Shown: one piece after another, positions 38,182 through 47,361 of the stretch
Position numbering within the stretch: the first letter of the stretch is position 1
Layout of the letters: each line of letters begins with the position of its first letter
Origin: an uncultured Bartonella sp.
Lineage (GTDB): Bacteria; Pseudomonadota; Alphaproteobacteria; Rhizobiales; Rhizobiaceae
Direction of reading: 5' to 3'
DNA length: 64,000 bases
Assembly (NCBI RefSeq): GCF_945277285.1
Contig: NZ_CALYPR010000001.1
Location: 868,001 to 932,000, forward strand
The notes under the pieces: generated by a model
Told to the model about the DNA's origin: nothing
What the model saw: only the letters and a program-made list of their open reading frames with translations
Databases searched by the model: none
Program-made: the position numbers and the translations under genes

Positions 38182-39633
38182 TTAAGGGCGATCTGTCACA
38201 GAAATGTGATGTGCGAGATTGCTTTTTCGGAAGCCGTAACAGAAATAAAATACGATACCGATAAGATTCCATAACAGAAAATAATATTGGGTCTGCGAAG
38301 GCAGACTGAAAAAAAGGTAAATACAACCTATCGAACTGAGTGGGCCAACAATAAAGGCAAAAGGTGTTTTGAATTTACGTGGAATATCGGCTGCTGTCTT
38401 CCGCAAAACAACAAGACATATACCGACAGACGTAAAGGCAACCAATGTTCCAGCATTGGCAAGAGCCGCGATTTCATCAAGACGAAAAAGTCCGGCTACG
38501 GCTGCAATTATTACTGCAGTAAAAAGTGTTGTCGCAATAGGTGTTTTAGTCTTGACGCTCACTTTGGAAAGAAAAGCGGGCAAAGTTCCATCCCGCCCCA
38601 TAACAAAAAATATGCGCGTTTGGCCATAAAAGAAGGCGAGCAACACAGTTGGCAAGGCAATGACAGCAGCAATACCAACCAAACCTGCAATATGACTGGA
38701 ACCAAGGCTACGCAGAATATGCGCTAGTGGTTCAGCACTATGTGAAAATTCTGTGTAATGGAGAGAACCGACAGCGCCAAGACCAACCAGAACATAAATG
38801 ATAATACAACAGATAAGCGAACCGACAATGCCAATTGAAAGATCACGTCGTGGTTGTTTCGTTTCCTCGGCTGCTGTTGCAATCGTATCAAAACCATAAA
38901 ACGCGAAAAATATAATTGCGGCTGCCGCCATGACACCCCGTTCAACACCATCCGGCGACATAACTTTTGAAAATCCGTTTGGCATAAAGGGATGCAAATT
39001 TTCGATATTGAAATGAGGAAGCGTAACAATGATAAAAAGTAACAGAGCAGCTATTTTTATAACCACCAGAAATAAATTTAATGTCGCACTTGCTTTGGTG
39101 CCAATCATCAACATCGAGGCAATAACAAAGACAATAAAAACAGCAGGAAAATTAATAAGTCCATGTTGTCCGGTGATCGGGTCAATTGAATTATAACCGG
39201 CAGCCATCCAGAATGGTAAATCAATACCTATTGCGTGTAAAAAACCTGTCGCATAGGCCGACCAGCCGACAGCAACAGTGCTTACCACAAGTGAATATTC
39301 CAGAATGAGGCTCCAACCGACAATCCAGGCAATCAGTTCGCCTAAAGCTGCATAGGAATAAGTATAAGCACCACCAGCAAGCGGAATAAGAGTGGCAAGT
39401 TCGGCATAAGCAAATGCTGCACATGAACAAACAACGCCGGCAACAATAAATGAAATCAAAACCGCTGGTCCGGCTCTGTCGGCTCCAATGCCGATAAGCG
39501 TATAAATACCGGTGCCGACGATTCCACCCACCCCCAAAGCGACAAGGTGGGGCCAACTTAATGTCGGAATGAGCTTTCTCTCCCGTTGCGAAGTCTGTTG
39601 TATAACCGGCTTGCGCCTGAGCCATTCCGTCAT
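38182..39633 (-). CDS. APC-superfamily amino-acid permease (cationic amino acid transporter type)
   Basis: 483 residues, about 12-14 membrane helices. Helix 1 carries the APC substrate loop GVGGIVGTGIYTLIG; AAFAYAELATLIPLAGGAYTYSYAALGE and FFAFYGFDTIATAAEETKQPRRDLSIGI are characteristic of the CAT/YhdG branch. Likely a proton-coupled importer of amino acids; the exact substrate is open. Monocistronic, upstream of a 200-base AT-rich gap and the infC terminator. Confidence 0.92.
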   Translation of the reverse strand: MTEWLRRKPVIQQTSQRERKLIPTLSWPHLVALGVGGIVGTGIYTLIGIGADRAGPAVLISFIVAGVVCSCAAFAYAELATLIPLAGGAYTYSYAALGELIAWIVGWSLILEYSLVVSTVAVGWSAYATGFLHAIGIDLPFWMAAGYNSIDPITGQHGLINFPAVFIVFVIASMLMIGTKASATLNLFLVVIKIAALLLFIIVTLPHFNIENLHPFMPNGFSKVMSPDGVERGVMAAAAIIFFAFYGFDTIATAAEETKQPRRDLSIGIVGSLICCIIIYVLVGLGAVGSLHYTEFSHSAEPLAHILRSLGSSHIAGLVGIAAVIALPTVLLAFFYGQTRIFFVMGRDGTLPAFLSKVSVKTKTPIATTLFTAVIIAAVAGLFRLDEIAALANAGTLVAFTSVGICLVVLRKTAADIPRKFKTPFAFIVGPLSSIGCIYLFFSLPSQTQYYFLLWNLIGIVFYFCYGFRKSNLAHHISVTDRP

Positions 39634-39790
39634 TTACGCTACTCCTTAATACCTAATACAAAATATACTTCACTCTCTAAATTTGGTTTTTATCTAAAAA
39701 CTATTAAACTCGACTTATGTTATAAGTACAATAAAAAATTTCTTCTCTTTAATTTTTTTAATAAATTATAACAGAATCTGAAAAAGTAAT

Positions 39791-39822
39791 AAAAAAGCAC
39801 CACTATTAGCGGTGCTTTTTGA
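39791..39822 (-). terminator. rho-independent terminator of infC
   Basis: AAAAAGCACC / GGTGCTTTTT with a short loop, 13 bases after the infC stop, with T-run on the infC side and A-run on the other. Confidence 0.88.
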
Positions 39823-39833
39823 AATAATTGGAA

Positions 39834-40370
39834 CTATTTTGGTGCGACCACCATCATCATCTGTCGCCCTTCAAGTTTTGGTTCGGCTTCAACCTTTGCA
39901 ATAGACGATGTATCTCCTTTTACACGCTCAAGAAGCTCCATACCCAACTCTTGGTGAGCCATTTCACGACCGCGGAACCGAAGTGTAACCTTAACTTTAT
40001 CGCCGTCTTCCAGAAATCTGCCAATTGCCTTCATCTTGACCCCATAATCATGAGTATCTATGTTTGGCCGCATCTTGATTTCTTTGATTTCTACGGTCTT
40101 CTGCTTTTTGCGAGCCTCAGAGGCCTTCTTCTGATTCTGGTATTTCAATTTTCCAAGATCGATAATCTTGCAAACAGGTGGTTCAGCATTTGGAACAATC
40201 TCGACGAGATCAAGACCTGCTTCTTCAGCAATCGCTAGAGCATCTTGTGTTGGAATGATACCGTGATTATGCCCCTCATGGTCAATAAGCTGGATACGGG
40301 GAATACGGATATCCTGATTGGAACGCGGCCCATCTTTTGGGGTTGGCGTTGTTTTAAACGGTCGGCGAAT
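39834..40370 (-). CDS. infC: translation initiation factor IF-3, ATT start
   Basis: 178 residues. N-domain [21 protein letters not shown], linker, and C-domain [49 protein letters not shown]-3 binds the 30S subunit and proofreads start codons. The only good start is ATT at 40370, eight bases after AAGGAG, giving (M)[18 protein letters not shown] rare start codon is the classic feature of infC: IF-3 rejects its own mRNA when abundant, giving autoregulation. Starting at the first internal ATG (40148) would delete the N-domain. Confidence 0.96.
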   Translation of the reverse strand: MRRPFKTTPTPKDGPRSNQDIRIPRIQLIDHEGHNHGIIPTQDALAIAEEAGLDLVEIVPNAEPPVCKIIDLGKLKYQNQKKASEARKKQKTVEIKEIKMRPNIDTHDYGVKMKAIGRFLEDGDKVKVTLRFRGREMAHQELGMELLERVKGDTSSIAKVEAEPKLEGRQMMMVVAPK

Positions 40371-40667
40371 GGTCGATTCTCCTTATAATAGTTTCAGTTA
40401 TCGAGCTTTGACATAAGTTATCCAGTTAAAATAAGTGACATGATGACTTGCTAAATCCAAGGCACCTCTTCAGGCACTTAATTATGTCTGGATAATCTTA
40501 TCCCTTTCTTTTGTCATATACAAATAAATGCTCAAAAACAACTGAAATGCTAGGCTTTTATCGGATAATGGCGTTTATCTTAATATTTGGGTTTATGTTA
40601 AAGTTTTTTTCCCTAAAATAAAGCATTCGAAAACGAGTGAAGCAATGAATCAATAAAGGAGTTTTTC

Positions 40668-41438
40668 ATGGGAAATGGTGATCTTGATTTTTTAACTGTC
40701 GGCCATCAAAAACTCGCACTGCGCGCATTGAAAGGAAAAAAACACCCGGGATTAATTTGGCTACCGGGTTACCGGTCCCATATGATGGGTGGTAAAGCCA
40801 TAGCCATCAACGAATTTGCCGAAAAAAACGGTTATCCTTTCTTGCGTTTCGATTATTCGGGAACTGGTGAATCGGAAGGCGATTTCTATCAAGGTAGTAT
40901 CTCGCTGTGGCTTCAGGAAAGCCTGACGCTTTTTGACAAATTTTGCCAAGGTCCGCAAATTATTGCGGGTTCATCCATGGGCGGCTGGATCGCACTTCGC
41001 ATGGCGCAAGAATTGAAAAAGAAAAATATCCAGCTGGCCGGTCTATTACTTTTAGCTCCTGCTCCCGATTTTACGCGTGACCTTGTTCGTCCACAAATGA
41101 CAAACGAACAGCAACAACAACTTAACAAACGCGGTTTTTTTGAAGTTCCTTATGAAAATGAGGCAGAACCGGTTCCTTTTACAAAAATTTTTCTTGATGA
41201 CGGGGACAAAAATCTGGTTATGAACGGGCTTATCGACATTCAATGCCCCGTCTATATCCTGCAAGGTATGGCAGACAAAGAAGTGCCTTACCAGCACACG
41301 CTCGAGCTTGTTGAACATCTACCCTTCGACAATGTCACATTAACCCTGATCCGTGATGGCGAACATCATCTTTCCCGCCCGCAAGATATTGCTGCCATCA
41401 TCAATGCGTTAGAAACACTTATAGAAAATGCGAGATAA
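40668..41438 (+). CDS. alpha/beta hydrolase
   Basis: 256 residues. Nucleophile elbow GSSMGGW (S103), an acid in MADKEVPYQH and histidine in DGEHHLSRP, so the triad is complete. The oxyanion region is WLPGYRSHMMGGKA. Similar in outline to the ABHD10/acyl-thioesterase-like subgroup common in alphaproteobacteria. AAAGGAG is just ahead of the ATG. Cytoplasmic. Substrate unknown. A 297-base gap with no gene lies between it and infC. Confidence 0.88.
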   Translation: MGNGDLDFLTVGHQKLALRALKGKKHPGLIWLPGYRSHMMGGKAIAINEFAEKNGYPFLRFDYSGTGESEGDFYQGSISLWLQESLTLFDKFCQGPQIIAGSSMGGWIALRMAQELKKKNIQLAGLLLLAPAPDFTRDLVRPQMTNEQQQQLNKRGFFEVPYENEAEPVPFTKIFLDDGDKNLVMNGLIDIQCPVYILQGMADKEVPYQHTLELVEHLPFDNVTLTLIRDGEHHLSRPQDIAAIINALETLIENAR

Positions 41439-41680
41439 TAGGGAAAAAATGACCGATTAATAAATTTCAGCTATTATCCGGTTTCAAGGCAAAAACACCT
41501 ATTGCAATCGTGATACTCACGTTCAGGCCTAAGGGAAAATCATATTTAACACAAAAAGAAATTTTATAAATGTCCAAAAGAAGAGATTTCCTGTTGTTTA
41601 TATTCACTTTTTGCCGTTCTTCCATTGAAGCATTACTCACTATATCTTCAAAAAAGGCATCTCTCACCTAAATAAAAGGC

Positions 41681-42445
41681 ATGTTTTTTTCTCGCTCTCA
41701 CACTGACGCACTAAAACCGAAGAAACTCGAATCAACACTTCAATTGTCAGATCGGCTCTTGCCGCTAACGATTGTCAGGAATGAACGCGCCAGAAGGCTG
41801 ACATTGCGTATAGAAGCCGGTGGCAAGGGCGTGCGGGTAACTGCACCGTTACGTACCTCACATGATGAAATTATGCACTTTGTCGAACGCTATCGCGGTT
41901 GGATTGAAAATCGCATTTCGCGTCTACCTCCTCCTCAAAACGCCCCAATGCTAAAGGAAGGTGTTTTCATTCCCATTTTTGGTTACCCTTATGAAATTAT
42001 CCATCGTGAAGGGCGCGGCACAGTTGATATTATACAAAACGACGACGGCAAAGGTGGCAAAATCATTGTTCATGGTGACAGCCAATATATGCCAAGGCGC
42101 ATTGCCGAAGCGCTAAAAAAACAGGCTGCCCATACTATTGCACCACTTGTCGCAAAACATTGTGCGACAGTGGGTAGAAAGCCGGTTTCTATTCGTTATA
42201 AAGACACAAAAAGCCGTTGGGGATCCTGTTCGGCCGATGGCCACCTGTCGTTTTCATGGCGTATTGTAATGGCTCCCTTGGGCGTTATCGATTACCTCGT
42301 TGCCCATGAAACTGCCCACTTGATCGAAATGAATCACAGTGCGAAATTCTGGTCTTTATGTGAAAAATTATGCCCTCGAACGAAAGAATGTAAAGCATGG
42401 TTGAAGCGAAATGGCCAAGCTCTTCACGCAATAGAATTTAAATAA
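41681..42445 (+). CDS. YgjP-like (DUF45/M48-type) metallopeptidase
   Basis: 254 residues. Zinc motif HETAHLIEMNH with a third histidine and WGSCSADGHLSFSWRIVMAPLGVIDYLVAHE, all diagnostic of the YgjP/WLM-like group. The N-terminal part (about 25-110) includes RRLTLRIEAGGKGVRVTAP. Cytoplasmic protein of unknown substrate. Convergent with tenA. The 240 bases before it show no gene. Confidence 0.9.
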   Translation: MFFSRSHTDALKPKKLESTLQLSDRLLPLTIVRNERARRLTLRIEAGGKGVRVTAPLRTSHDEIMHFVERYRGWIENRISRLPPPQNAPMLKEGVFIPIFGYPYEIIHREGRGTVDIIQNDDGKGGKIIVHGDSQYMPRRIAEALKKQAAHTIAPLVAKHCATVGRKPVSIRYKDTKSRWGSCSADGHLSFSWRIVMAPLGVIDYLVAHETAHLIEMNHSAKFWSLCEKLCPRTKECKAWLKRNGQALHAIEFK

Positions 42446-42446
42446 T

Positions 42447-42468
42447 AGCATTTTATTAAATGCTTTTC
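42447..42468 (+). terminator. terminator after the YgjP-like gene
   Basis: AGCATTT / AAATGCT with a four-base loop and a following TTTTCTTT, directly after the stop codon. The AT-rich 42470-42620 stretch beyond it has no gene. Confidence 0.6.
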
Positions 42469-42624
42469 TTTAAAGAAGATTTTTCTTGAAAAAAGTGTCA
42501 ATTATAATAAAAAATAATATAAAATGTTTTCTAACATCACAAAATTTAATTTATAATAATAAATAATTTATATCAAAAATATACAATTAATTTACTTATT
42601 AATTAACAATAATGATGAGCATTT

Positions 42625-43302
42625 TTATTTAGCATTAAGTCCCATCTGCCAGAATTCTGTTTCAAGGCGGGTCGCCATATTAAAGATTGCACTTAATTTT
42701 TGAAACCGGCTATCGCTATTATATTCTTCGGCAAGCTTGTTGAAGCTTTCAAGAAATGCCTTTACACCTTTGAGATAATCGTCACTTTCATAATTTTCTA
42801 TCCACTCGGCATAAGGATTGCCATTAAAAACAGTCGCTTTCGAGCGGGCAAGCCCCAGGCCAACTTCGGCATAACCAGCCACACAAGGAACCAATGCCGC
42901 CATTAAATCTAATCTATCACCAGAATATCCGACATCCATGACAAACCGGGTATAAGCGATAGTTTCGACTGCTTCGCTCGTCTTACCCATTTCAGATTCT
43001 GAAATTCCCCATTTTTTTGCATAGGCCACATGAAGGGGCATTTCTTCAGCAATGGCTTTCAAACCGTTCAGCGCATCGCCGATATCTTCAATTTTGGTAG
43101 ATTTTGCTGCAAGCAAAGCATAGCCGCGGGAAAAATGGATAAGAAACAGATAGTCTTGCGTTAAGAATTTTTTGAAACATTGTGCAGGCAATGTACCTGC
43201 AGCCAGTTGTTCGACAAAGGGATGCTGGGTGTAATATTTCCATAACAGCCCGGCGTTTTTGCGCAATTTCCCGAATATTCCACTGTCAAAATCCGGTTCC
43301 AC
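42625..43302 (-). CDS. tenA: thiaminase II / aminopyrimidine aminohydrolase
   Basis: 225 residues. TenA helical fold with the nucleophile C140 in LVPCVAGYAE, the FLTQDYLFLIHFSRGYALLAAK helix and the final glutamate region RLETEFWQMGL. Hydrolyses 4-amino-5-aminomethyl-2-methylpyrimidine to salvage the thiamine pyrimidine. The start is GTG at 43302; its ribosome site GAGGAGG lies within the last codons of the MliC gene, two bases downstream of that stop, so the two are coupled. No other thi gene is near. Confidence 0.93.
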   Translation of the reverse strand: MEPDFDSGIFGKLRKNAGLLWKYYTQHPFVEQLAAGTLPAQCFKKFLTQDYLFLIHFSRGYALLAAKSTKIEDIGDALNGLKAIAEEMPLHVAYAKKWGISESEMGKTSEAVETIAYTRFVMDVGYSGDRLDLMAALVPCVAGYAEVGLGLARSKATVFNGNPYAEWIENYESDDYLKGVKAFLESFNKLAEEYNSDSRFQKLSAIFNMATRLETEFWQMGLNAK

Positions 43303-43304
43303 GA

Positions 43305-43667
43305 TTAATCCTCCTCAATATCGGCCTGACAGGTCGCGAAAATAATTTTTTCGGCCTTCTGTTGTTCACTATCCTTGTAAGTGAGAACGGCTTCATTGCC
43401 TTTGATATGGAGGCGATAGCTATCCTGTTCGTCAACCGCAACGAAAAGTTCACTTGCCATATTGCTATCTTGCCGCATGGGCACCAATTTTCCGTCAACA
43501 GAAACAACCGCGTAAGAATTATCTTTGGCTCTGATAAAAGCAACCTGTAACGCCACATTACGCTCGCAAATATAAGTTCGGCTATAAACCGACTGGCCTT
43601 GCGCGTTGACTGTCAACACAGGAAAAGCGAGTAAAATAAGTGCCTGAGAAATACCCCGTTTCAACAT
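43305..43667 (-). CDS. MliC-family periplasmic lysozyme inhibitor
   Basis: 120 residues. Signal peptide about 1-22 (ALILLAFPVLTVNA). The mature domain has the MliC/PliC pattern (PF09864): an early cysteine in YICERN (C34), VSVDGKLVPMRQ, then a last cysteine (C113), which pair as a disulfide. Binds and blocks C-type lysozymes, which would help a bacterium in a host gut or blood. No lipobox, so it should be soluble in the periplasm rather than a lipoprotein. First gene of a pair with tenA. Confidence 0.82.
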   Translation of the reverse strand: MLKRGISQALILLAFPVLTVNAQGQSVYSRTYICERNVALQVAFIRAKDNSYAVVSVDGKLVPMRQDSNMASELFVAVDEQDSYRLHIKGNEAVLTYKDSEQQKAEKIIFATCQADIEED

Positions 43668-43760
43668 TTTTTGCCTTTTCCTGAAGATGAAAATTTTTTT
43701 GGAACTTTATATCTGACTGGTCGTTATCAGAGCACCAGAGAAAAAATCTGGTACCCCCTA

Positions 43761-43800
43761 GGTGCCCGATGGAGTTGCCCCCGCTTGTTTGTCGGGCACC
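43761..43800 (-). terminator. second hairpin after the L,D-transpeptidase gene
   Basis: Perfect 9 bp inverted repeat GGTGCCCGA / TCGGGCACC with a 22-base loop. Together with the closer hairpin it lies in the convergent-looking gap before the MliC gene. Confidence 0.5.
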
Positions 43801-43808
43801 CCTCTCTT

Positions 43809-43838
43809 CTCATTATACGCCTCCTCCCATATAATGAG
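43809..43838 (-). terminator. hairpin directly after the L,D-transpeptidase stop
   Basis: Perfect 9 bp inverted repeat CTCATTATA / TATAATGAG with a 12-base loop, two bases past the stop codon. It lacks a GC core and a T tract, so it may be a stabiliser rather than a terminator. Confidence 0.5.
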
Positions 43839-43840
43839 GA

Positions 43841-44551
43841 CTAGCCTACTACAACCGGCGTTCCAACCGGAACCCGGTTGTAGAGGTCTATAATATCCTG
43901 ATTCATCAATCTGATACAGCCTGAAGACATTGACTGGCCAATCGACCACCATTCCGGTGAGCCGTGGATACGATATCCAGTATCGCGACCATTCTGATAA
44001 ATATAGAGCGCACGCGCACCAAGAGGATTTGTTGGCCCGGGCTCCATGCCATTGCGATATTGAACAAGCTCCGGCTTTCTGCCGATCATTTCAGTTGGCG
44101 GTGTCCAACGTGGCCATTCACGTTTGAATTGCACATTGGCACGACCTGACCATTGGAATCCGGCCGCACCAATACCAACGCCATAGCGCAACGCATCGCC
44201 ATCCGGTTGGATGAAATAGAGAAAATGGTCTCTCAAACTGACAACAATTGTGCCGGGTGGCTCGCCCGTCGGGTTAGGAACTATCTGGCGCAAGAATTGT
44301 TTTGGCACTTTATCATAAGGAATTGCAGCAAGAGTATATGGGCCTTCGTGAACAGCTGCATACATCTTGTCCGGCGTTGTAAACCCTTTATCAATGCCTA
44401 TCTGCGGGCGAGGAATGGAACCTGTAGCAAAACCACCATAACCACTGCCCATCAGACCTTCACTCGTACAGCCGGTTACTGCCCCGATAATTGTCGCCCA
44501 ACTTCCGGCAAGGAAAGTACGACGGGTAAAAGAGGTGGCTGTTTTTTTCAT
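43841..44551 (-). CDS. L,D-transpeptidase (YkuD), lipoprotein-like
   Basis: 236 residues from the ATG at 44551. The N-terminus has a twin-arginine-like RRTFLAG followed by a hydrophobic stretch and a lipobox VTGC, so it is probably exported and lipidated. The YkuD catalytic motif is complete: HGSPEWWSIGQSMSSGCIRL. Such enzymes make 3-3 peptidoglycan cross-links or attach proteins to peptidoglycan or the outer membrane. The open frame runs further upstream to 44740 but overlaps the neighbouring M20 gene. CAGGTG precedes the start. Confidence 0.9.
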   Translation of the reverse strand: MKKTATSFTRRTFLAGSWATIIGAVTGCTSEGLMGSGYGGFATGSIPRPQIGIDKGFTTPDKMYAAVHEGPYTLAAIPYDKVPKQFLRQIVPNPTGEPPGTIVVSLRDHFLYFIQPDGDALRYGVGIGAAGFQWSGRANVQFKREWPRWTPPTEMIGRKPELVQYRNGMEPGPTNPLGARALYIYQNGRDTGYRIHGSPEWWSIGQSMSSGCIRLMNQDIIDLYNRVPVGTPVVVG

Positions 44552-44627
44552 AAAACACCTGAGCGAGTTTCCGGATAATTCCGATCTTGCCAGATGATGC
44601 CTAATGATGGTTTCTGAATGGTTAATT

Positions 44628-45791
44628 CTATTGTAAAACTGATTCAACAAGCCCACACCAGAAAACCGCCCCGGAAACGATATTGCGGTCATCAAAATTA
44701 TAATGTGGACTATGAAGGCTTGCGCTTTCCCCATTGCCAAGAAAAAAGAACGCTCCCGGACACGCTTTTAACATAAAGGCAAAATCCTCGCTCACCGTTG
44801 TCGGCGTCTCGTCTTCTACAATTTTGTCTGAGCCCAGCAGTTTTTTCCCAACATCAAGAGCAAATTTCGTGCATTGAGGATGATTGACCAGAGCCGGCAC
44901 CAGGCGGTCGTATTGGACAAAAGCCCGTGCACCAAAACTTTCAGCCTGATTCCCTACAATTTTTTTAATACGTTTTTCAATGAGATTTTGAACATCGGAT
45001 GAAAATGTACGCACCGTCATTGAAATAGTCACACTATCCGGGATAATGTTGAACGCTTCGCCACCATGGATAGAGCCGGTGGAAATAATAGCCGAATCAA
45101 GCGGCCCAACATTGCGCGAAACAATGGTTTGCATGGCCAGAATCGTTGACGAAGCGACAACAATCGGGTCAATTGCAGCTTCGGGTTTTGCTCCGTGGCC
45201 GCCTTTGCCATAAATCACAATCTTTACTGCATCAACGGAAGCCATCATCGCTTTTTGTGTAAATTGGATCTTGCCTTGTTCCAATCCCGGCCAATTGTGG
45301 AGACCATAGACAGCATCACAAGGAAATCTTTCAAACAGACCATCAGCTATCATGGCTTTGGCACCTGCCCCAATTTCTTCGGCCGGCTGAAAAATAAGAT
45401 GCACTGTTCCGTTGAATTTTTTTGTCATAGCCAAAGCGCGCGCGGCAGCAAGCAATATTGTGGTATGCCCGTCATGGCCACAGCCGTGCATCACACCTTC
45501 ATTCGTGCTCGCATAGGCAAGATTGGTTTCTTCTTTTATCGGCAGGGCATCCATATCGGCACGAATACCGATTGATTTTTGTCCATCACCATTTGTCAAA
45601 CTTGCAACGATGCCGTTTCCACCGATATGGCGAGTCACACTATAACCGTAATGTTCAAGAAGATCGGCAACTTTATCCGATGTTTTACTTTCTTGTCCCG
45701 ACAATTCCGGATTTTGATGCATCTCATGACGGAATGCTATCATTTCGGGTAAATAGGATTGAATCAAACCTGCAAGCGTTTTTATAGGCAT
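44628..45791 (-). CDS. M20 amidohydrolase (hippurate/N-acyl-amino-acid type), copy 1
   Basis: 387 residues. Metal-binding motifs of the M20D group: MHGCGHDGHTT, FQPAEE, GLHNWP and LHSPHYNF, with the dimerisation domain at about 180-290 (YGKGGHGAKPEAAIDPIV). These cytoplasmic enzymes split N-acyl groups from amino acids (aminoacylase, hippuricase, IAA-amino-acid hydrolase). It is the most divergent of the four at this locus and is not part of the recent tandem duplication. GGGATGAAG precedes the start. Transcribed alone. Confidence 0.9.
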   Translation of the reverse strand: MPIKTLAGLIQSYLPEMIAFRHEMHQNPELSGQESKTSDKVADLLEHYGYSVTRHIGGNGIVASLTNGDGQKSIGIRADMDALPIKEETNLAYASTNEGVMHGCGHDGHTTILLAAARALAMTKKFNGTVHLIFQPAEEIGAGAKAMIADGLFERFPCDAVYGLHNWPGLEQGKIQFTQKAMMASVDAVKIVIYGKGGHGAKPEAAIDPIVVASSTILAMQTIVSRNVGPLDSAIISTGSIHGGEAFNIIPDSVTISMTVRTFSSDVQNLIEKRIKKIVGNQAESFGARAFVQYDRLVPALVNHPQCTKFALDVGKKLLGSDKIVEDETPTTVSEDFAFMLKACPGAFFFLGNGESASLHSPHYNFDDRNIVSGAVFWCGLVESVLQ

Positions 45792-46128
45792 TTTTCTTCA
45801 TCCCTTTAAACAATCTGGAATTTAAGCGTTGTTTTCTTTGATAATTTTTGCTCCGATTTTTCGCATGGCTGATAAGACCGGCAAAACATCTTTTTTACTT
45901 TCGCCATCAAATAGCAAAGTTAAAAAACATCCCGACTTGTTTATTTTTCTATCCATTCAGGTAATTTGACCGAAAATATGTTGTTATCAAAGCCATGTAT
46001 ATCTGATTGCCGACAGATGAACAAAACAGATAAATTATAAAAACACATCACCAATATTTTCAGCAAATTTCACGAAAAAACTTTCTGTTGTTAAACACCC
46101 TTCAATTACTGTTCAACTTACTGATTTC
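45792..46128. other. intergenic region between M20 copies 1 and 2
   Basis: 337 AT-rich bases with no gene seen; should contain the promoter of copy 1. No hairpin terminator for copy 2 stands out. Confidence 0.4.
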
Positions 46129-47295
46129 TTATGACTTTTTGAGATATTCTTCTACCAAAGCACCCCAAAGGCTGGCACCAACAGCGATACCATCATCATT
46201 GAAATTGTAATGCGGCGTATGAAGACCGGCACTATCGCCATTGCCCATGATAATATAAGCTCCGGGCACCTTTTCAAGCATGTAGGAAAAATCCTCGCTC
46301 GGTGTCAAAGGTTCGGCATTTTCGACAATATTTTCATCCCCTACTAGTTTTTTAGCCACACCCAAAGCAAAATCAATAGAGTCAGCATCATTCACGGTAA
46401 CCGGATAACCGCGCTCATAATTGATAATAGCTTCGGCACCATAACTTTCGGCTTGTGATTTGGCGAGCTTACAGATCCGTTCCTGCAAAAGGTCGCGCAC
46501 TTTTGTCGAGAAGGCACGAATCGTCAGATCCATCTTCACTTCTTCTGGAATGACATTGGAAACACTGCCGCCTTTGAACATGCCAACAGTAATCAGTGCA
46601 GCCTCAAGCGGAGGGACATTGCGCGAAACGATAGTTTGCAATGCCATAACAATAGAAGAAGCTGCGACGATCGGATCAATTGTAGTTTCAGGCCGCGCTC
46701 CATGTCCACCTTTTCCGCGCACGGTAATATAGGCTGTATCAACAGATGCCATCATTGGTCCTTTGGTGAAGCGCAATGATCCTGCGGGAAAGCCCGGCCA
46801 GTTATGAAGACCATAAATCCGGTCACAGGGGAATTTTTGAAACAGCCCGTCATCAATCATTGCTTTGCCGCCCCCATAACTTTCTTCGGCAGGCTGGAAA
46901 ATGACGCGCACTGTACCATCAAAATTCCTGGTTTCAGCAAGATAACGGGCAGCCGTAAGAAGAATTGTTGTGTGCCCATCGTGGCCACATGCGTGCATAA
47001 CACCTTCATTTTTGCTCGAATAGTCGAGATTGGTTTCTTCCTCAATCGGCAGGGCATCCATATCGGCACGAATACCAATTGTTTTTTGGCTATTTCCAAC
47101 CTTTAAAGTGCCGACAATGCCGGTTTTACCAATGCCACGAGCAACCTCAAAACCCCACTTTGTTAAAAGTGCAGCAATTTTATCGCCAGTATGATGTTCA
47201 TTATAGCCGAGTTCTGGATCCTGATGGATCGAATGGCGCAATTCGACCATTTCGTTGATTGTCTTGTTAATATGTTCGCGAATATGGTTCATCAT
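46129..47295 (-). CDS. M20 amidohydrolase, copy 2 (M20a)
   Basis: 388 residues from ATG 47295 (47292 also possible). Motifs: MHACGHDGHTT, FQPAEE, GLHNWP and LHTPHYNF. Third gene of the transcript MFS - copy 3 - copy 2, 66 bases after copy 3. Its N-terminal third has a decayed duplicate at 50249-50629, which shows that it lay at the left edge of the unit that was later duplicated. Probably hydrolyses an N-acyl or N-benzoyl amino acid; specificity unknown. Confidence 0.9.
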   Translation of the reverse strand: MMNHIREHINKTINEMVELRHSIHQDPELGYNEHHTGDKIAALLTKWGFEVARGIGKTGIVGTLKVGNSQKTIGIRADMDALPIEEETNLDYSSKNEGVMHACGHDGHTTILLTAARYLAETRNFDGTVRVIFQPAEESYGGGKAMIDDGLFQKFPCDRIYGLHNWPGFPAGSLRFTKGPMMASVDTAYITVRGKGGHGARPETTIDPIVAASSIVMALQTIVSRNVPPLEAALITVGMFKGGSVSNVIPEEVKMDLTIRAFSTKVRDLLQERICKLAKSQAESYGAEAIINYERGYPVTVNDADSIDFALGVAKKLVGDENIVENAEPLTPSEDFSYMLEKVPGAYIIMGNGDSAGLHTPHYNFNDDGIAVGASLWGALVEEYLKKS

Positions 47296-47361
47296 TTTTT
47301 CTTTCTTGTACTCATTTTCCGAAACAGTCGTTTGCAAGTCTCAGTCCGGCAAATTTCAATT

